Made by a program: the position numbers and the translations under genes. From Annulohypoxylon bovei var. microspora (Eukaryota; Ascomycota; Sordariomycetes; Xylariales; Hypoxylaceae): DNA of 64,000 bases. Of this stretch, positions 9,835 through 23,455 are shown in pieces. How positions within the stretch are numbered: position 1 is the first letter of the stretch; each line of letters starts with the position of its first letter. The stretch lies in NCBI GenBank assembly GCA_022836615.1, contig MU405265.1, positions 124,001 to 188,000 of the forward strand, read 5' to 3'. The notes under the pieces were generated by a model. That model ran no database searches. It saw only the letters and a list, made by a program, of their open reading frames with translations, and was not told where the DNA came from.

Positions 9835-12645
9835 ATGGATCCGGTCACAGCCATTGGGCTTGCTTGCAGCGTCTTATCCTTCATCGAGTTCTCGTACAAA
9901 GTTTTTTTCCGGTACCTACCAAATCTCAAAGCGCGGCAGTACGGTTGAAAATGACACCGTCGAGCCTGTGGTCACGGATCTACATAAGCTCACCCTCGAG
10001 CTTAAAAAGCACAAGCTTAAGGGCACTTCTCTACACGAGATTGCGATTAAAGAGTTGGCATTGGGATGCGAGACGTTGTCAAGAGACCTATCAACCCTTC
10101 TACAGACCCTAAAGGCCATAAAAGGATCCCACTGGGAGTCTATTAGAATAAAATTACGCTCGATGTGTAAGAAGGGGGAGGTTGCTATGAAGAGATCCGT
10201 GCTTGCCGAATACCGGTCGCAGATATCGGTTCAACTACTTGCGTTACTGAAGTATGTCATTAACCAACGATGCTCATTCATCTATGCTTGTTAACCATGA
10301 CATTAGTGAGCGACACATATCAATCCGGACTCGAATTGAATGGGAATTTAAAGAAAAACATTCCGATCTAGTTCAGCGGTTAAGTGACCTCCAAGCCAAA
10401 GTTGAAGATATTCTTGATAACCAAACGAAAGAACGGAGGGGCTCTGCAGTTACCGAAGACAAAGGATTTCCACCTGAAAAGATGCAAGATATCCTAGTAG
10501 TCCTAAACACATTAATCGATTTTTCACGACATACTTCGCCTGAGGTAAGAGTCTTGCGGCAACTCTACTTCAAATCAATGTATGATCGTGAAGATTCTGT
10601 TGGAGATGTCGGACTTGGTACATACAAATGGTTCTTAGATGAAGAGGCCGATGAAGAAGTTGAAAAGGACAACGCATTCATTAGGCGATCATCGGATAGA
10701 TGGACAATAGAAGAGACCACACAGATCCGACAGCTACAATTGCAGACCAGGCAGACTTTCCTGAAATGGCTCTCTAACGGAAGTGGCATTTTTTATCTTT
10801 CGGGGAAGGCTGGTTCCGGAAAGTCGACACTAGTGAAGTTTCTTGCTTACCATCATCTGACCAAAGAGGAGTTGGATATATGGTCCGGGGACAAGCGACT
10901 GGTCTTCGCTCGGTTCTTTGCTTGGAGTACCGGGACAGACGGTTTAAAGGATTCCGTATACGGCCTATGCCGGTCGATTCTCTTCACAGTCCTAAAGCAA
11001 TGCCCGGAACTGATACCCGAAGTCTTCCCAGACGCATATCGCACCTTTTTAACGACGACTTATGAACCATTCATTGACGAGCCCTTCTTCCGGTATTCCA
11101 AAGTTTTAGAAGGACTTCGGAAGCTTACTACAAGGTCAGCAAATCGCGGATACCGGTTCTGCTTTTTTATTGATGGCCTAGACGAGTTCAAGAATGACAT
11201 TGTCTCTAAACATAGCCACGAGCTTCTCGCTGACACCCTCACATCTTGGGCTGGAAATGATGACGTCAAAATTCTTGTCAGTTCTCGCCCCACTCATGAG
11301 TTCATGTCGGCGTTTTCAAATAGCCTACATGTTAAACTTCATGAGCTTACCAAACTCGACATTATGCGTATTGGACGATACGAGTTCGAAAAACACAAAG
11401 AATTCGCCCGTATAAAGGACTGCTACGTGACCTTGGTGCATAGAATCGCCGAAGACGCGCAAGGTGTCTTCCTCTGGGCCCATCTAACCATTGCTAAACT
11501 TCTCCAAGCAATTAAAAGTATCCAAGACGTCGAGAAGTTGGAAAAGTTGATTGATGATACCCCTATGGATATCAATATCTTGTATCAGAGCTTGCTGGAC
11601 TCCATTGACACCAGCTATCGGGATAAAGTCTTAAAGATCCTCTGGTTTGTCGGACAAGGGATTAGGTGTCGAATCCTGTGGATCACCTGGATCGATGAGC
11701 TTTTTACGCCCAAGTTTGATTTTCCAACCAAGTATAGCATCCAGGCCTACTCTGATGCGGAAATAGAAAAGCGCCTCCGGGAAGCGGAGTTTCTGGTTTT
11801 ACAGTCCAAAGGACTCCTGGAGTTCGAGACTCGTAGTCCTGTAAATGGGACTCGACCAACTTTTTCATACATAACTTTTTCTCATCGCACCGTCCGCGAA
11901 TTTGTGATGCAGAGTGAACAGATGAGTGTCTTTTCAGAAAAGCTCCAGGAGTTAGACGGCTCAATCCTTGAAATCAAGGCCATGCTCGCAGAATTGTGGT
12001 TTTTGAATCATACATATTCGCAAGAACTTACTAATGGCTTGGGCAAGAAGCTAGAACTTGGATATACTTGGAGACATGGTTGTGAAGATTCATCTATCTT
12101 TGTGGATGCGTTTGAAAAGTTAATTCGACGTCAACTTATGACCGGCATCGTCTTACCTAAACAGACAATATCTCCATGTCTTCGACAAGGGTTCGACAGC
12201 AACACTCGGGGCGGAATATTCTTATATGCACTGGGTAGCGGGCTATGTCGGCGACTGGGAGTACGTACGGCGTAAACTGCAGGACAAGCCAGAGTTGGTA
12301 CACGCGAACGGGGACTTATCTCTGCTTCTCTCAGCAGCCACATCTCAGATTGATAGCCCTATTTTCGATCGCCTGCTGGAGATGGGAGCTTCACCAAACG
12401 AGACAATCAAGCTCATCTACCCGAAAGGCAATGGCGAAGCATCTATGTGGATGGTATTCTGCACGCTAGTCGCAAATGCGATAGTGGAAGCGGTGGTATA
12501 TGGCGGCCATCTACATGATAGCTCTATGCGTGATGTCTTGCGTTACGTTTCCCGCGAGGATTTCTATGATGTCTTCCGCACTAGGTTGAAAAAACTCCTA
12601 AGGATGGGAGACGTCAACACTAATGCCCTTGTCGTCATTGGCTAG
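9835..12645 (+). pseudogene. NACHT-domain NLR gene with disrupted reading frame
   Basis: Fungal NLR proteins are signalling ATPases linked to non-self recognition and regulated cell death. The ATG at 9835 opens MDPVTAIGLACSVLSFIEF, a typical NLR N-terminus. The frame is lost in a run of seven T (9902..9908); removing one T would restore the family-like sequence, so a +1 indel lies there. A 55-nt intron (10252..10306) then joins cleanly. Next comes the NACHT core: Walker A GKAGSGKST (from about 10803), Walker B CFFIDGLDEF (about 11160) and SSRPTHEF. A second frame break lies near 12220-12228, after which coding-like sequence (HWVAGYVGDWEYV) continues to a stop at 12645. Another coding-like frame runs from about 12723 to 13111 and may be the former tail. 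No ankyrin, WD40 or TPR repeats are visible. It could be a true pseudogene, or an intact gene with assembly indels, since one break is in a homopolymer. Confidence 0.7.
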
Positions 12646-13496
12646 AAAGGTACCTATACGCTAGAGGACCATTGAGAATGATGGGACACATATCATTTCT
12701 CTGAAAAATCTGATCTAGTAGTTTGACAAGGACAGTGCTGACTTATGGGAGGAACTGTTTAGTCCTAGGCAAGCTGCAGCTGGAAACCCGCGAGATATTT
12801 GGAGCTACCTAGCTATAGGGAGGTTTTATGGCGCACTGTACAGCTGTTGGAGCTATGCTACAAAACAATTGAAACTGGATAGTCTAGTAGCGGCATGGAA
12901 CGATATAACAACGCGAAGACCTCCAGCAGCTGGACCTGATCAACTGCTTCGGCAGAACAAATATCTTCCTTTCAGGTTGGGAATGAAGGCTGACACCCCA
13001 CCTAGGAGTGATGGTCATTCAGACAAAGGAGAACACGTTTTCTATGTCCACTCAGTGATAATGGGAGATGTGAAAATATCAGCATGGGACATGGAAGTGC
13101 GGATGTTCTAATAGGAAAGGGAGGAGAGCACCACGTGACTTTGTGAATAGGGGGTCGATTAGTTGATTAATAATAGATCCAGCTACATGAATAAAGTGGT
13201 TAATCCAATATTGATTTAGGTAAACATAAATATGCATATATAAGTATATCGACGTCATTCATTTAATAGCGGCACATGATAGCGCGTCGCGATTGTTACC
13301 ACTCCTCCATTCAATCAACGCGTTCACCTTCTTACTTCTTAGTGAGGGACAACATTCGAGGATATCAGAACAAAGCTCCTTTACAACCCCCATGTGTAAC
13401 ATTTATGCTTTAGCTAGATTTATGCATGGTCCTTTGATAGGCACCTATTCTCAATGTACTTTCGAGTCACGCCGGCGTTACCATGTCTAAGTCGCC
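12646..13496. other. Intergenic region with a possible decayed NLR tail
   Basis: From about 12723 to 13111 one plus-strand frame stays open and reads protein-like (for example DLWEELFSPR, GRFYGALYSCWSYA), but it has no start and no clear splice link to the NLR frame before it. About 13112-13496 is AT-rich promoter sequence for REV3 with no gene seen. Confidence 0.45.
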
Positions 13497-16400
13497 ATGG
13501 ACGTTTTTCGCGTGCGGCTGAATTGCATAGACCATTATCAAGCTATTCCTACCAAATATGACCCTCAACTTCGCAATGACATCCACCCCTCACAATTGGG
13601 TAAAGAGCCCAGGGTTCCAGTCGTCAGGGTATTCGGTTCAACAGAAACAGGCCAGAAGGTATGCGCACATATTCATGGAGCCTTTCCGTATCTGTATATC
13701 GAGTATGATGGGAGTTTGCTTCCCGACGATGGTAAGGTGTATATGAACTATGTGTAGTTATGATTCTGACTCGGCATCTTAGTGGGTGCTTATATATATC
13801 GGCTTCATCTATCTATCGACCACGCCTTGGCTGTAAGCTATCGCCGCAATGCCTACGATGGCAAGAGTAAATATGTGGCGAGAATCACCCTTGTCAAAGG
13901 GATTCCATTCTACGGCTTCTACGTCGGCTACCGTTTTTATCTCAAGATTTACATGCTCAACCCTATGGTCATGACCCGACTTGCCGAGTTACTCCATCAG
14001 GGTGTCATCATGAAACGGAAATTTCAGCCTTACGAGGTACACCTGCAATACTTGCTGCAGTTCATGACCGACTATAACCTTTATGGGTGCGGGTATATCG
14101 AAACTCAAAAGGTCTGCTTCAGAGCTCCAGTGCCCAAATATAAAGACGACACAGAACTACCTCATATATGGCACAGTCAGTCAGTGTCAAGCGCTTTGAT
14201 AACGGACGATTCAGATCTTCCCCGTGCCAGTCATTGTTCTATTGAGGTGGATATATGTGTCCAAGATATCCTCAATCGGCATGAAATTAAGGAGAGGCAG
14301 CTCCATCACGACTTTACTGAGAGAAAGCATCCTTTACCCTCTGATATGAAACTGGTTCACAGTATGGCTGGATTGTGGAAAGACGAGACGAAACGTCGCA
14401 AAAGAAGGATGCTTGGTCGAACACCAGGAAGTAGCCCGTTCCCTCCGGAAGCTCTGGTATCTATGTCTGCGGACCCACGTCATTCGCAACCCTCTGGATG
14501 GATACACGAGGAAGAGTACAGGGACCAGATTCAGGAGTTGATAAGGCAGGAACAGGACCAAAGCGACGGAAGTAAGGTTAATTTCGGTGCCTTTGCACCA
14601 AACTTGCCTTTGGAGTCAACTGTCAAAACTATATTGCAATCGGTTGAGGATCTTTATCCTGGAAACTTGGAATCTGCTCTTGGCATAGCAAGTCAGCATC
14701 TTGAAAACGACGAGAATCCTACCGGTAGCATTTTAGTGGATGATGACCGTATCCGCGGCATTGAGCTGGATGATGATGGAGTCTTTCCAGAAGACTCAGA
14801 CGAGCAAAAAGCTCTCAATATGGACCTAGGAAAGAAAATCGAGGCTTCTAAAGTCAAGGAAGTAAGTAACGAAGGTCTAGAAAAAGCAAGAAAATCGCCA
14901 ATTAAGAGTGTTGAAAAGAGTTGTGGTAATTCGTATGATCAACTTAACCAGCACAAGTCGCCAGACTTAAGTTCCGAATCAGATAAAGAGAATCACCCAG
15001 AAATACTTTTCAATGGAGTGCACGTTAGTTGTTTACGTCTGGCGCGACGACCACACGTACCGGTTCCGAAAGCCCTGCTTGATGCTGCAAGGGAACAAGG
15101 GCTCGTCAGCAAAGTTCCTCGGGTTTTACAGCATATTCAACTAAATGGAATGAAACGCCCACCTTCGTCGTTGTTAAGGGAACAAGAGTCTAAGCGTCGA
15201 CGTGTAGGCTTCCTTCCTGCTATGAATGCCAGCAGCGTAAATGTGAAGAAGCCAACAACGGCTTCCGGAAGGCCAGACGACCAAGACGCGCGAATAAAAA
15301 ACTCACAAGTTACGCAATCAAAATCGAAAAACATCCCTAAGGGGTCTGGGAACCAGGTTCTCAATTTCCCAGTTGTTAAAAACCCCAACGATCCAAGTAC
15401 GAGGTTTCGACTAAGCCAGCAAACGAGTTCTCAGAAAAGCGAAGCTGGGGAGTCCGTAAAACATGTCACATTTGACTCATGCACAGTTACAGGAGACACT
15501 AGCGGGGATTCGATTTTGCATACAGAGAGACTGGAACCTGACAGTTCTGCGTCGAACAGCACGAAAGAACATGGCCCTAGGAAACCCCTTAATCTCGGCT
15601 GTATCTCTCGACCCCAAGCGCGATTTTTCATCTTCGATCAACCTCCACCGCCACCGGAAGAGGTTCTGTCGACTATGGGCAGTTTAGATCGCCCTAGCGT
15701 CATATACCAAGATGCCTTCTATAGCAACGAGAAAGATGTGCCTCAGAGAGTCCGGGAATACGCCGGCCAGGAATTTCGCCTTGAAAGTAATACTCTTCCT
15801 TTCCTCCCAGATTTTGACCCAACAGGGGAATCTCCAGCCAGTTATGGGGCGAAATCTGATCTACCTTATGATGCCGATAGAGAAGAGCGTGCTTATAAGA
15901 AGCTACGCCAGGAATGTTCATTAAGAAGCTGGGAAATTGCGGAACCTCCACCTAGCTTTAATGAAGTACAGAGTTGGTGGGAAAGGGTTCAGAACGAAGC
16001 AGAAGACTCGCAAGAGCCCAAAATGAAGATCGATGACCCCGAATTAAAACCATACATGTCCCAAATCGATGGCCCAACCCCCAAAAATACGCATGGGTTC
16101 AAATACTCCCAGAAGAAGAAATCAACAAGCGTCCAGCATGAAGCACAGTATATGAGTACAATGAGCTTGGAGATACATGTCAACACCAGGGGCAAGCTAT
16201 TTCCAAATCCAGAAGAGGACGAGATTCAGTGCATTTTTTGGTATTCTAAGTCGGATGAAAATTCCGCCACTGGCGATAGTGCATCGTTGTCAGTACAGTC
16301 TGGTATTATCGTACTCTCTGAAGACGGATCTCTAACGCGAAGATTGCAAAAAGAGAGCCCGAACCGGACCGAGATCATTGAAGAGATATCGGAACTCGAC

Positions 16401-18695
16401 TTGATGGTACGGATGGTCGAGATTGTTAGGACACATGATCCGGATATTCTCACCGGATATGAGGTTCACGGTAGTTCATGGGGGTACCTGATCGAGCGAG
16501 CAAGATTCAAATACGACTATAATCTATGTGATGAGTTTTCGCGGATGAAGAGCCAATCGTTTGGACGTTTCGGAAAGGAGGCTGATCGATGGGGCTTCAA
16601 TACTACTTCGACAATTCGAGTTACAGGAAGACACATGATTAATATCTGGCGAGCTATGCGATCGGAGCTTAATCTACTTCAGTACACGATGGAAAATGTC
16701 GTCTGGCATTTGTTACATCGACGAATCCCGCATTACCCCTGGCATACGTTGACGGAATGGTATGTTGGGGGTAAGCACCGGGACTTGAGCAAGCTTCTTC
16801 GATACTACCTAACTCGAACAAAACTTGACGTAGAGATCCTCGAAGCAAATGAGCTCATACCACGAACGAGCGAACAGGCCCGGCTTTTAGGCGTGGACTT
16901 CTTTTCTGTCTTCTCCCGGGGATCTCAATTCAAAGTCGAGTCAATCATGTTTCGAATTGCGAAGCCAGAGAACTTCGTTTTAGTTTCGCCAGATAGGAAG
17001 CAGGTTGGGACCCAGAATGCGCTTGAATGCCTGCCTCTCGTCATGGAACCTCAGAGCGCGTTTTACAATAGTCCATTGATAGTCCTCGACTTTCAGAGTC
17101 TTTACCCAAGCGTCATGATTGCCTACAATTACTGCTACTCGACATTTCTTGGTCGTATTGTTAATTGGCGAGGCATGAACAAGATGGGGTTTACGGAATA
17201 TCAACGGCAACAAAGACTTCTGGAGCTCCTCAAAGACCACATCAACATATCACCTAACGGCATGATGTACTGCAAACCAGAGGTAAGAAAGTCATTACTG
17301 GCGAAAATGCTGACGGAAATCTTGGAGACACGAGTAATGGTGAAGAGTGGAATGAAGCAAGATAAAGATGACAAGACTTTGCAGCAGCTTCTCAACAACA
17401 GACAACTCGCTCTGAAATTACTGGCAAACGTCACATATGGATACACGTCAGCATCATTTTCGGGGCGTATGCCTTGTTCCGAGATCGCGGATAGCATTGT
17501 ACAAACTGGACGCGAGACCCTCGAGAGAGCGATAGCCTTGATACACTCAGTAAATAAGTGGAAAGCAGAAGTTGTCTACGGCGATACCGATAGTTTATTC
17601 ATCTATCTGCCAGGCAGGACTAAAGACCAAGCGTTCGACATCGGCAACGAGATTTCCAAAGCCATTACCGACATGAATCCTCGACCAATCAAGCTCAAAT
17701 TTGAGAAGGTCTATCACCCATGTGTGCTACTTGCGAAGAAGCGCTACGTCGGTTACAAATACGAAAGCAAGGATCAAGTAAAACCCGAATTTGACGCCAA
17801 GGGTATCGAGACGGTCAGGAGAGACGGGACGCCTGCCGAGCAGATGATAGAAGAGAAGGCGCTCAAGCTCCTCTTCGAGACTGCCGATCTCAGCCAAGTC
17901 AAATCGTATTTCCAAAAGCAATGCGAGAAGATAATGCGCGGAGCCGTGTCAATGCAAGATTTCTGCTTCGCAAGAGAAGTCAGACTAGGGACCTACAGCG
18001 ACCGAGGCCTGCCCCCACCGGGCGCCATGATCAGCACAAAGAAGATGCTCGAAGACGCTCGAGCGGAGCCGCAATACGGCGAGCGCGTACCTTACGTAGT
18101 CGTCTCGGGAGCCCCCGGGGCGCGCCTCATCGACCGGTGCGTGGCGCCCGAGGAGCTACTAAGCAACTCGCACCTGCAGCTGGACGCGGAGTACTACATC
18201 TCGAAGAACCTGATCCCGCCGCTGGAACGCATCTTCAACCTGATGGGGGCCAACGTGCGCCAGTGGTACGACGAGATGCCCAAGGTGCAGCGCATCCGCC
18301 GCGTCGACCTCGCGGGCCAGAACCCGGGCGCCAGGAAGACGCTCGAGTCGTACATGAAGGCCGCCGCGTGCCTCGTCTGCGGGTCGCGGACCAACAGGCG
18401 GAGCGAGGGCTCCTCGGTGTGCGGCAGGTGCCGCCGCAACGCGCCGGCGTCGCTGGTCAAGCTGCAGACCCAGCTTAACACCGAGGAGCGGAAGTACGCG
18501 GACGTGAGCAGGATATGCCAGAGCTGCGCGGGGCTGGCGCCGCTGGATAGCGTGGCGTGCGATAGCAAGGATTGCCCGGTGTTCTACACGCGCATGAAGC
18601 AGGAGGCACGGTACAGGGCGGAGAAGAGCGTTGTTGAGCCGGCTGTAAAACAGCTTCTGGAGGGAGAGGTTGAGGCCGGGGAGTTGCGGTGGTAG
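13497..18695 (+). CDS. rev3: DNA polymerase zeta catalytic subunit REV3
   Basis: B-family polymerase that extends from lesions during translesion synthesis, working with Rev7. Exons 13497..13731 and 13783..18695 join in frame to 1715 residues. The N-terminal domain begins MDVFRVRLNCIDHYQ. A long, poorly conserved middle (about residues 350-800) is followed by the exonuclease-like fold. The polymerase motifs are motif A DFQSLYPSVMIAYN (from about residue 1181), motif B KLLANVTYGYTSASFSGR, and motif C VYGDTDSLF (YGDTDS from about residue 1344). The C-terminus has two cysteine clusters: CLVC...CGRC from about residue 1608 and CQSCAG...CDSKDCPVFY. The second is the expected 4Fe-4S site that binds accessory subunits. 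The last 500 bp is sharply GC-rich compared with the rest. Length and motif set are complete, so the gene looks functional. Confidence 0.95.
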
Positions 18696-19427
18696 GTGCT
18701 GGGGGTTCGCATTGTGAAGGTAATGGATCACTCTATTAGGATAGCATAGCATTACATGGCGTTTAGAATACCTAGGGGTTAAGGGACCGAGGAAGCGAGC
18801 TCACGAGGTCGTTTCAAATTCACAAAGAATCTAGGCCACTGGCTATTATACAAGACACATGACTTAAGAGATATGAATTAATACGATACAGTTATGTTGA
18901 TATAAAGTGCTATGGTGCTCTGCCTTATTAATCGTAAGTCTAGGCCATGTCGCGATTAAAGGAAGGGTTCCAAGGGTTATTTCAGCCACAGCTAATTACA
19001 GGGGTATCACAGCGCTAACACCTCCCCGCGCACCTACGAAATCGCTACAAAAGCCCCACGTGGCTCTTTCCACTATGACGAGCTGCGCTCCAGGGCTCTA
19101 ACTGGACCTTCTTAACCACATAGTACCACTATTAACCTTCCTTGGCAAGCATGCAATAGGGCAATACGTTGGAGCTTAAGCTTCATAAAGTGTCTTTCTT
19201 TATCTTATCATTGTTCATATTCAAACTCCACCACTCTGCATAATACTTGTATACTCTCTACATAGGTAGGATAACTTACACGTCTTCTTTCAACTTCTAA
19301 TTCTACCTTGGTGTCCTCTTTCGGCGGGAGGGAAGATTAATCGATTATCCATGGTCTTCGAAATTCGGCCGCCGCAAAGGTTAGCAGTTCCGCATCCTGC
19401 TGACCCTTGTAAGCAGCCGGAGCAGCT
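18696..19427. other. Intergenic region between REV3 and the SMP-domain gene
   Basis: Tandem genes on the same strand are separated by 732 bp. No gene or RNA was recognised. The last 250 bp (19190-19427) is pyrimidine-rich and is probably promoter and leader of the downstream gene. Confidence 0.55.
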
Positions 19428-22400
19428 ATGGGTATGAGCTGGACTGGCTTCTTATTGACCTACCTCTTTGGTGGTGTCACTTTTATTCCTCTAGTCTTAG
19501 CTGTCGTGCTACTTCATGCGCATTACACGTTCCCTGTTCGAGACGAGAGCTCCATCAGAGATGACAGCAATGATGCCGACAGCATCGTTCAACCTGGCGA
19601 CGATACGACCGCTCTCCGAGATACTCAGAAGGGAGAGTCGAGACAGCGAGTCCTCGCCGAGTCTGATGTAGCCGCGGGCTACTTCGCCGTATGTCGTGAA
19701 TACACACCGATGGGCATCAATGCCAAACCGATCGAGCGTTCTACCCCCGTGGGATCGACCACCGTCGCCGCACCGAGCCCAAGCGTGTACCAGTCCATGT
19801 ACAGGAGCATATTCGACAGGAAGCAGACCCCCAGCCCACTTGATGATCATAAGAGCGTTAGTCAGCGGCCCAAGAAGGCCGGCAACGTGTTCTATGTCGT
19901 ACTCAGGTACGTTGTTAGCTGCGTGTGATACAGGTCTCGGGAAGACGGAAGCTAACTTCCTATCGATGGTAGACACGGCCACTTGATGTTATTCGATGAC
20001 GACGAGCAGCTCGAGGTCCGACATGTTATATCCCTTGCCCACCACGACGTCAGCATATACTCTGGAGGCGACCCCACACCCGAAGGCGAATTGTTCATTA
20101 AGCGGAATGCATTGTGCTTGAGCAGGAAGACGGAAGGGAAAGAGATCACTCCCGATACGCAGATGTCGAAGCCGTTCTTTTTGTTCTCCGAGAACTGCTC
20201 TGCTAAGGAGGATTTCTACTTTTCGCTACTTAGAAACCAAGAACAATCCTTTACTGGCCAGAACCTAGCACCGAAACCCCTAAAGTTCGAGGTGAAGAAC
20301 ATCATATCATTGGTTCAGAAGTTACACTCGTCCGAGGACCACTTACAGACGCGATGGCTGAATGCTTTCATCGGGAGGATGTTTCTCGGTATCTACAAGA
20401 CGAAGGATATCGAAAACTTGATAAGAGAGAAGATCACGAAGAAGATATCCCGTGTCAATCGACCATCATTTCTCTCGAGTGTAAAGATCCAGAGCATCGA
20501 CACCGGCGACGCAGCGCCATATTTTATGAACCCTAAATTGAGAGATTTCAGCGTGGAAGGTGAATGTGGAATGGAGGCTGACGTTAAGTATACTGGCAAC
20601 TTCAGATTGGAAGTCGCTGCTACGGTCCGTATCGACTTGGGCGCTCGCTTCAAGGCTCGAGAAGTCAGCATCATACTCGCTGTGGTATTGAGGAAGCTTG
20701 AAGGACACATTTTCTTCAAGATAAAACCACCTCCCAGCAATCGCATGTGGTTCTCCTTCCAGTCCATGCCTAAGATTGAGATGAGCATCGAGCCTATTGT
20801 GAGCTCGAGGCAGATTACGTACACGGTTATCCTTCGACAAATTGAGAATAGGATTAAGGAGGTGATAGCCGAGACGTTGGTGGCACCGTTCTGGGATGAC
20901 ATCCCGTTCTTTAATACCGAACATAAGCAATGGCGCGGCGGAATATTCGAAGGCGATGACGCAGTTGAGCGATCACCTGATCATGAAGCTATCGCTGCTC
21001 AACTGGGGCACGTGGACGAGGTTAGCCAGATTGAGGAGACGGGCGCTGCTACACCCCCGGAGTTGCATTCGCTCGAGAAGAGTCATAGTGTGCCTGTTCT
21101 AGAGACGACCCAGACAACTCAGTCACAGGGGTTCTGGAGCAGAAGACTTAATTCGAAGAAGAGTTTACAAAGCGAAAGCAACCCGAGCGCATCCGCATCA
21201 ACAACGGCTCTTGATATAAAGAGCCCACGAAGTTCTGCATCTGAGGTATTGCGTCCCGCTCGGTCAAGCTCGATCTCGGTGTCAAGTCCCATTGTTGGCA
21301 CGGATCCAATACACGCCGATACTTTTAGACCTTCATCTAGCCCTCCGGATCGCGACGACGCAATTAGTGCAATGGCGAGTATCTCCGCTAGGTCTAAGAA
21401 TAACTCACCGGCACATACACCTATCGGATCACCCGCGAAATCGTCTTCGATTGCGCCCCCAACCAATGCTTCTGCCAGTTCGTCATCTGAAGCAATCCCT
21501 GAATCTCGTGAGGACGAACACACTCCTACGGTACCAGGGAGACGACATACTTCTTCGTCTATAGGGAGTATGGAGAGTGATGCCGCGCCTCCGAGCTCCC
21601 CCGCACTCTCTAGCAGGAATTCGATCAAGAGCGGCCATGGTTCCATAGGAAGGGGCTTCTTCTCGCGGAAAGACAGTACCTCGCCGGCAGACTCCATCAA
21701 CGGGACAATGCCAGAGGGCAAGCGGAACACCTTAGCAGCGGTGTCCAACGCCGCTGCGACGGCCAAGCGTTGGGGCTTGAACGCGATACAACGCCAGACG
21801 GACAGGAACGGCGCCAATGGCCGGAGACCATCAGACCCCCCGGTGGATCTGAACCAGCCTATGGGACGCGGCCAGCCATTACCTCCCCCAGGAACGCCAC
21901 TCCCCGGACCCGGAAAGAAGGCAGCGCCGATCAGTATGCCGAAACGGAAACCCATCGCCCCTCCTCCTTCAATAGCCCGCCAGAGCACCGGGAACTTGAG
22001 CGATACGAAACTCGAGCGGAGACCGGTACCGCCGCCCCCGCTGCCGTCGAGGCGCAGAAGGGTCTCGCAGATCCATATATCTGGTCCCGACGGCAGCATT
22101 GAGGATAATGTCCTGATTGTCGAGGCGCCGGATGCGGACTCGGAGCCGAATAGCCCGTCTGTGCGGATTGTAGAAGGGGAAGATGAGAATGGGGATGAGA
22201 ACGATGATTCGCCTGCGTATATGCGGCCGTGGGTCGAGGATGCTGAGGAGTTGGATGGAGCTGCTGATAGAGATATTAGTGTAGATGGTGGGAGTGAGGA
22301 TTTGATCGAGATGGAGGTCGATGTTGAAGAGGTTGGTGAGGTGACTTCGACGATGAGCGATGCGCCGCCGGATTTGCCTCCAAGGAAAGCAGCGGAAATT

Positions 22401-22541
22401 GAGATGGGGACGGGGAGTGTGGAGAGTGAGCATCATGATCGCAAGCAGGGTGAGCAGCAGGAGGAGGAAGACGATGATGAGGACGGGTTCACAAGTTGGG
22501 TCGATAATCCCGGCCCAGATATCGTCGAGCCGGCGAAATAA
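19428..22541 (+). CDS. SMP-domain lipid-transfer protein, TEX2/Nvj2 type
   Basis: Proteins of this family sit in the ER membrane at contact sites and carry lipids through an SMP domain. Exons 19428..19906 and 19973..22541 join in frame to 1015 residues. A single membrane anchor is near the N-terminus (about residues 8-32, LLTYLFGGVTFIPLVLAVVL). A PH-like region follows at about 155-265 (HGHLMLFDDDEQLEVRHVIS). The SMP domain spans about 280-470, starting at LQTRWLNAFIGRMFLG and ending near APFWDDIPFF. The second half is a Ser/Pro-rich disordered tail with proline patches and an acidic C-terminus. The intron has a GCTAAC branch site. The gene is the standard TEX2 neighbour of REV3 in MAT-flanking regions, which supports the call. 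It is distinguished from Mmm1 or Mdm12 by the PH-like region and the large size. Confidence 0.87.
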
Positions 22542-23455
22542 GGTCTAAACGACACCGAAACAACACTCGGCGAGGCAAACCTCGTCAAACATCACATTGC
22601 ATACATACACAGAAGCATATCAGATACCTATCAGTTTTTCAGTCGAGCATGCGGAAGGACGGACGGAGTTAATTGCGCACATCACATTCACGACGCATCG
22701 CCCACCCGGGCACGCGTTATTACTAGGGTTTATTAGCATGCTCGGCTTTTCTTTCTCATCCCATCCCATCCCATCCCACACATGTTGTTATTACTTAGTC
22801 AGGGTTAAGAGGCGAAAGCATATCACGTCTCCAGTCGGCGAGGGGTTTCAGGGGTTTGGGTACTCGGCATACAATACATTGCAATCACCGGTCGGCGGGT
22901 TAAGGGGTGTTGGGGTTACTGTCGAGGGTCGAATATTTTAGATCACGGTCTTATTGGACTTGGGGCTTAGGACTTAGTTTGGCTCGCGCGCGCGTTGCTG
23001 CTACGTTGTGTAGGCAGGCTGCGAATACCTACCTACCTACCTCTACTTTTACTTCGACTGTACATATAGATTCATATCAACACGGTTTTTCGCGATTCAA
23101 GCACATCGGGTGAGAGCAGATACTTGTGGTATTGCGTGACATGAGGAGACTTAGATGAACCTTAGAATACCTACCTAATCTAAATAGGTACTAAACGGCC
23201 TTGATTTACAGGTTATCACGCCGTAGATATGCACAAGTGTAGGTATGTTGCAAGTATATGATAATTGACAATATGTTTGGATTAACAAAGGGAATGGCGT
23301 ATCTACAACATCCGAGATCCTCGGTCCCGCCTTGCTTGTCGGGGGCGACCGACCTGCTTTATTCCGTAGGACCGGCTTTCCTATCTTGCCCCTACCTGTG
23401 CTACCTACTACAATCTCATCCTGCGACCCTATAACCCGTGGCAAATTTCGTGGGC
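22542..23455. other. Intergenic region between convergent TEX2-like gene and COX13
   Basis: Common 3' flank of two converging genes. It has short tandem runs (ccatc near 22758-22778, acct near 23028-23041) and TAGGTA words. No gene was seen. Confidence 0.55.

Noticed and set aside
19907..19972. Frame end at 19928 as the stop of a separate small membrane protein
   Set aside because: A GTACGT donor at 19907, a GCTAAC branch and an AG at 19972 join it in phase to the PH/SMP-domain frame.
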